Shown piece after piece: positions 13,781 to 15,855 of a DNA stretch of 15,855 bases (positions are counted from its first letter, which is position 1; the number at the start of each line of letters is the position of its first letter). A model generated the notes under the pieces. It made no database searches. It saw only the letters and a program-made list of their open reading frames with translations, and was not told the DNA's origin. This stretch comes from Ruminococcus difficilis (lineage in GTDB: Bacteria; Bacillota_A; Clostridia; Oscillospirales; Acutalibacteraceae). Made by a program: the position numbers and the translations under genes. Where the stretch lies: contig NZ_JAEQMG010000055.1 of NCBI RefSeq assembly GCF_016680995.1, positions 1 through 15,855 on the forward strand, in the 5' to 3' direction.

Positions 13781-14674
13781 TTATCTCTCGCGGTCTTTGG
13801 AGCGCTCCTGCTTCTGTCGGTAAAGCTCATCGGAAACACGAGAATGAATCTCGCCCATAGCAGAACGCATCTGCGACAGCTCGGAGCGAACAGCCTTCGC
13901 GTCCATATCCTTCCAGTCGGACGGAATACGGTTGACAGCAAAGCTCTTGGTATCAATACCGAGCTTTTTGCAGACCATATAGCCGACACAGACGGCTTTG
14001 AAGCCCATCTCTCTGCGGTTATAGCTGTCGTTCTCCAAAGAAAGCTGTGCAAACGCAAGCTCCTGTGCGATATTTTGACACAGCTTTACGTTGTCGCTGA
14101 AGCCGCGCTGAATATAGAGTGTCTGATCCTCGTTCTTATAGAACGCGCCCATGCCCGGCTGCGGCATTTCGTCGATCAGCTCAACATTGACAGGTGAAGT
14201 ATCCACCATCACCTCGATGACCTTATCAGGATCGCGGTTGAGGGTAGGCGCAGGCTGCTTCTTGCCGTTGGTCTGAGAAACGTCAAACATCTTTTTGACC
14301 TTGTAGGAAATACCCTGAGAGCCGTCCTTCTTGGTGTACTCAACAGGTTCCAGAATGGAAATACCCTTTACACCTTTTTTAAGGCGAACATTGTCCTCGC
14401 CCCAGCCGGAAAAGTCCTTGATTCTGGTAGCTTCGGGGAGCTGACTGAAGATCAACAAAGCGTTTGCGGGCGAATATCTGTCCATACGCGCCTGCAAGTC
14501 GAGAAATGATTTGAGCTTGTCAGGGTTCTCTGAAATCTCCTCGGCTGTGCTGTCGATCTGCTGATACAGCGCTTCTTTTTCAAGCTGCTTTTGTTCCGCC
14601 CATTCCTGCGGGCTGAGCTGCTCGCGCTGATTATTCTGACGGTTGTTTTTCTTGGCAGCAAAATCTTTTGTCAT
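13781..14674 (-). CDS. ArdC-like protein (ssDNA-binding N-terminal domain, degenerate metalloprotease domain)
   Basis: A 297-residue cytosolic protein. Residues about 30-160 match the ArdC N-terminal ssDNA-binding fold: FLDLQARMDRYSPANALLIF, then WGEDNVRLKKGVKGISILEP and the FDVSQT segment. Residues about 160-270 correspond to the zincin-like domain that follows in ArdC proteins, with YNRREMGFKAVCVGYMVCKK near the end. The expected zinc motif HExxH reads QELAF (204-208), so both histidines are lost and catalysis is unlikely. ArdC proteins protect incoming single-stranded DNA from restriction (established for plasmid ArdC). Here DNA binding rather than proteolysis is the probable function. The gene sits between pcfB and the small ICE gene. 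The ATG has aaaggag at 11 bases, overlapping the pcfB stop region. Confidence 0.85.
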   Translation of the reverse strand: MTKDFAAKKNNRQNNQREQLSPQEWAEQKQLEKEALYQQIDSTAEEISENPDKLKSFLDLQARMDRYSPANALLIFSQLPEATRIKDFSGWGEDNVRLKKGVKGISILEPVEYTKKDGSQGISYKVKKMFDVSQTNGKKQPAPTLNRDPDKVIEVMVDTSPVNVELIDEMPQPGMGAFYKNEDQTLYIQRGFSDNVKLCQNIAQELAFAQLSLENDSYNRREMGFKAVCVGYMVCKKLGIDTKSFAVNRIPSDWKDMDAKAVRSELSQMRSAMGEIHSRVSDELYRQKQERSKDRER

Positions 14675-14680
14675 AAAGAT

Positions 14681-15472
14681 TTATCTCTCCTTTGATTTTT
14701 TCTTTTTCGGTTTAGGCTGCTTATGCTTAGTCTGACCGTTTTTAGGCGGAGCTTTTTTCTCCGCTTTCTTTTCGGGAATCTTGCGTTCTGCTCCTTTGCT
14801 CTTGTCTGACTGAGCTTTTATCCGTTCAAGTTCTTCTCGGACGGAAGGCTTGTCAGGCTGTTTTGCTTTACCCTTATCAGAGCGCGTTGATTTCCGATCT
14901 AAGGAACGCCTTGACGGAGGGTTTTTGTCCGTTTTGGCTGCATTGGGGTTTGAATGGCTGCGCGTTTCCTTGTTCTTTTTCCCAACAGTTTCTTCAACGA
15001 TAAGCTGTCCCTTCGTTTTGACAGGGCGTTCGATTTCAGCTTCTTTTCTGTCGGCTATATCCTTCTCTGCCTCAGATACAATAGATGTCTTATCGACCTT
15101 GCCAAGTTCAAAGCGGTCAACGATTCGCTGGATTTTGGATGCGTCCTCGGCACGGGCGATAATATCCACAGGGGAATTTTCGGAATTGTTGTGTCTGTCC
15201 CTGAGAACATTGTATAAAACGCCGTACCTTTTCGCTTGCTGCACAAACTTTTTCAAATCCTTTTGGGGAATCGAAAAAACCTTTAGCTCCTTGCCGGACT
15301 TAATCATATTGGTAAGTCGAGCCTTGCCTTTGGTTTTGTGTTCCTGCTTCAAGACAGAAACGAGTAACATCGCAACCTCTTTTGCCGCCGATCCTGACAG
15401 CTTCGCCGCGACTTCAAAGCCTTCGAGCGATAGTCTGACAACCTGTTCGGCAGCGTCACCGCCATTGGTCAT
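14681..15472 (-). CDS. pcfB: PcfB-like conjugation accessory protein (DUF3801)
   Basis: A 263-residue soluble protein. The first about 150 residues form the PcfB/DUF3801 domain: EGFEVAAKLSGSAAKEVAML, ELKVFSIPQKDLKKFVQQAK, RYGVLYNVLRDRHN and the DIIARAEDASKIQRIVDRF strand-helix. The C-terminal about 110 residues are Lys/Pro/Ser-rich and disordered, ending PKPKKKKSKER. PcfB in enterococcal pCF10 works with the coupling protein PcfC and relaxase PcfG in relaxosome recruitment (established for that plasmid); the same role is likely here. The ATG has a strong aaaggagg site at 9 bases and lies inside the end of the relaxase gene (17-base overlap). The basic tail may bind DNA. Confidence 0.88.
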   Translation of the reverse strand: MTNGGDAAEQVVRLSLEGFEVAAKLSGSAAKEVAMLLVSVLKQEHKTKGKARLTNMIKSGKELKVFSIPQKDLKKFVQQAKRYGVLYNVLRDRHNNSENSPVDIIARAEDASKIQRIVDRFELGKVDKTSIVSEAEKDIADRKEAEIERPVKTKGQLIVEETVGKKNKETRSHSNPNAAKTDKNPPSRRSLDRKSTRSDKGKAKQPDKPSVREELERIKAQSDKSKGAERKIPEKKAEKKAPPKNGQTKHKQPKPKKKKSKER

Positions 15473-15855
15473 ATCTGCGCGCCTCCTTTCCTTTTGTTTT
15501 TTCTTCCTCTGCTATGACTTGTTCGAGGTTGTGTTGGATTTCTCCCGACCTCTCCAGAATATCATCGCACAGGCGAAGCTCCTTGCGGAGCTTCCATAAT
15601 TTATCAGTAAGAGAAGAAATCTTCGCCTTGATTTCGGGGCGTTCCGCTTCAAAAGCCTTCATCCTCCGTTGCCTATAAAGCTGCGCTCTATCCTCGGTCA
15701 AGGTTTTTATTTCGTTCTCGACTGAACCTTTATATATAACAAGCTGCTCAACAGATTGGATGTTCTCTCTGCCAAGCAGCGTTGTTTCTGCGGTCAGCTT
15801 ATCCAGCTTCATTAAATCTTCTCGCAGAAGATAATGAAGCTGAGCTGTATTCTGT
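15456..15855 (-). CDS. C-terminal end of a relaxase (partial, cut by the window edge)
   Basis: The minus-strand frame is open to the window edge: upstream of the internal ATG at 15812 it reads QNTAQLHYLLREDL without a stop, so that ATG is not the start. The visible 132 residues are an alpha-helical, probably coiled-coil tail: ETTLLGRENIQSVEQLVIYK, ENEIKTLTEDRAQLYRQRR and LTDKLWKLRKELRLCDDILE RSG. This tail is typical of MobP-type relaxases of clostridial ICEs (from memory), where the N-terminal nuclease domain lies several hundred residues upstream and outside this window. The gene overlaps pcfB by 17 bases, and the relaxase-PcfB-ArdC-VirD4 order supports the call. The catalytic domain cannot be checked here. 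Confidence 0.75.
   Translation of the reverse strand, partial: QNTAQLHYLLREDLMKLDKLTAETTLLGRENIQSVEQLVIYKGSVENEIKTLTEDRAQLYRQRRMKAFEAERPEIKAKISSLTDKLWKLRKELRLCDDILERSGEIQHNLEQVIAEEEKTKGKEARRYDQWR

Noticed and set aside
13553..14197. Plus-strand open frame of about 214 codons
   Set aside because: Antisense to virD4, the small ICE gene and the ArdC-like gene; no domain and no ribosome site.
14850..15599. Plus-strand open frame of about 250 codons
   Set aside because: Antisense to pcfB and the relaxase tail. Its Ser/Phe/Leu-rich composition is the mirror of Lys/Glu-rich coding on the other strand.
1..15855. Integrase, oriT, attachment sites, tRNA
   Set aside because: Looked for but not found. 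oriT and the relaxase catalytic domain are expected to the right of the window.

Overview
The window looks like part of a gut-type Clostridia chromosome (Ruminococcaceae/Lachnospiraceae-like; this placement is an inference). Reasons: Gram-positive T4SS families (Maff2, PrgI, CD1108/CD1110/CD1115-type proteins), strong AGGAGG ribosome sites, a class B sortase and LXG/T7SS-style polymorphic toxins. It has two blocks. The right two thirds (about 5.2-15.9 kb, all minus strand) is the conjugation module of an integrative and conjugative element (ICE). The left third (about 0-4.3 kb, visibly more AT-rich) is a decayed array of toxin/immunity cassettes. A small regulatory island with two XRE-type regulators lies between them.

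Conjugation block, read right to left in transcription order: relaxase C-terminus (cut by the window edge), PcfB-like accessory protein, ArdC-like protein with a broken zinc site, a 65-residue conserved ICE protein, the VirD4-type coupling ATPase, a Maff2 pilin-like protein, a VirB6/TrbL-like channel protein, PrgI (VirB3-like), the VirB4-type ATPase, a class B sortase, and a large membrane-anchored CHAP peptidoglycan hydrolase (CD1108-like) with a histone-H1-like Lys/Ala tail. Genes overlap or are separated by under 60 bases, so this is one operon. The relaxase and coupling protein select DNA, the VirB3/B4/B6-like proteins and Maff2 build the channel, and the CHAP enzyme opens the wall. A long perfect stem-loop separates maff2 from the virB6-like gene.

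Regulatory island (about 4.05-5.19 kb): a minus-strand XRE regulator follows the operon. A plus-strand XRE regulator converges on it through a clear rho-independent terminator. An N-terminally deleted relative of the second regulator lies just upstream of it.

Cassette block (minus strand): the pattern toxin C-terminus then small downstream gene repeats. (i) A truncated 63-residue ORF is followed by a BamE-like lipoprotein. (ii) A TNT (NAD+ glycohydrolase) domain, broken by a one-base shift in a T6 run, is followed by an intact Imm63 immunity gene; a P-loop fragment resembling a T7SS EssC ATPase sits at the broken N-terminus of the toxin. (iii) A toxin without its N-terminal LXG domain has its C-terminal domain in the -1 frame after an A AAA AAG heptamer, followed by a 157-residue putative immunity gene. 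(iv) At the left edge, a 119-base perfect copy of the middle of toxin (iii) is preceded immediately by an in-frame stop. This is the layout expected of silent, recombining 'orphan' polymorphic-toxin cassettes. Immunity genes stay intact while toxins are broken. Caution: the frameshifts are in homopolymers and could be sequencing errors.

I saw no tRNA, rRNA, CRISPR array, insertion sequence, integrase or ICE attachment site.
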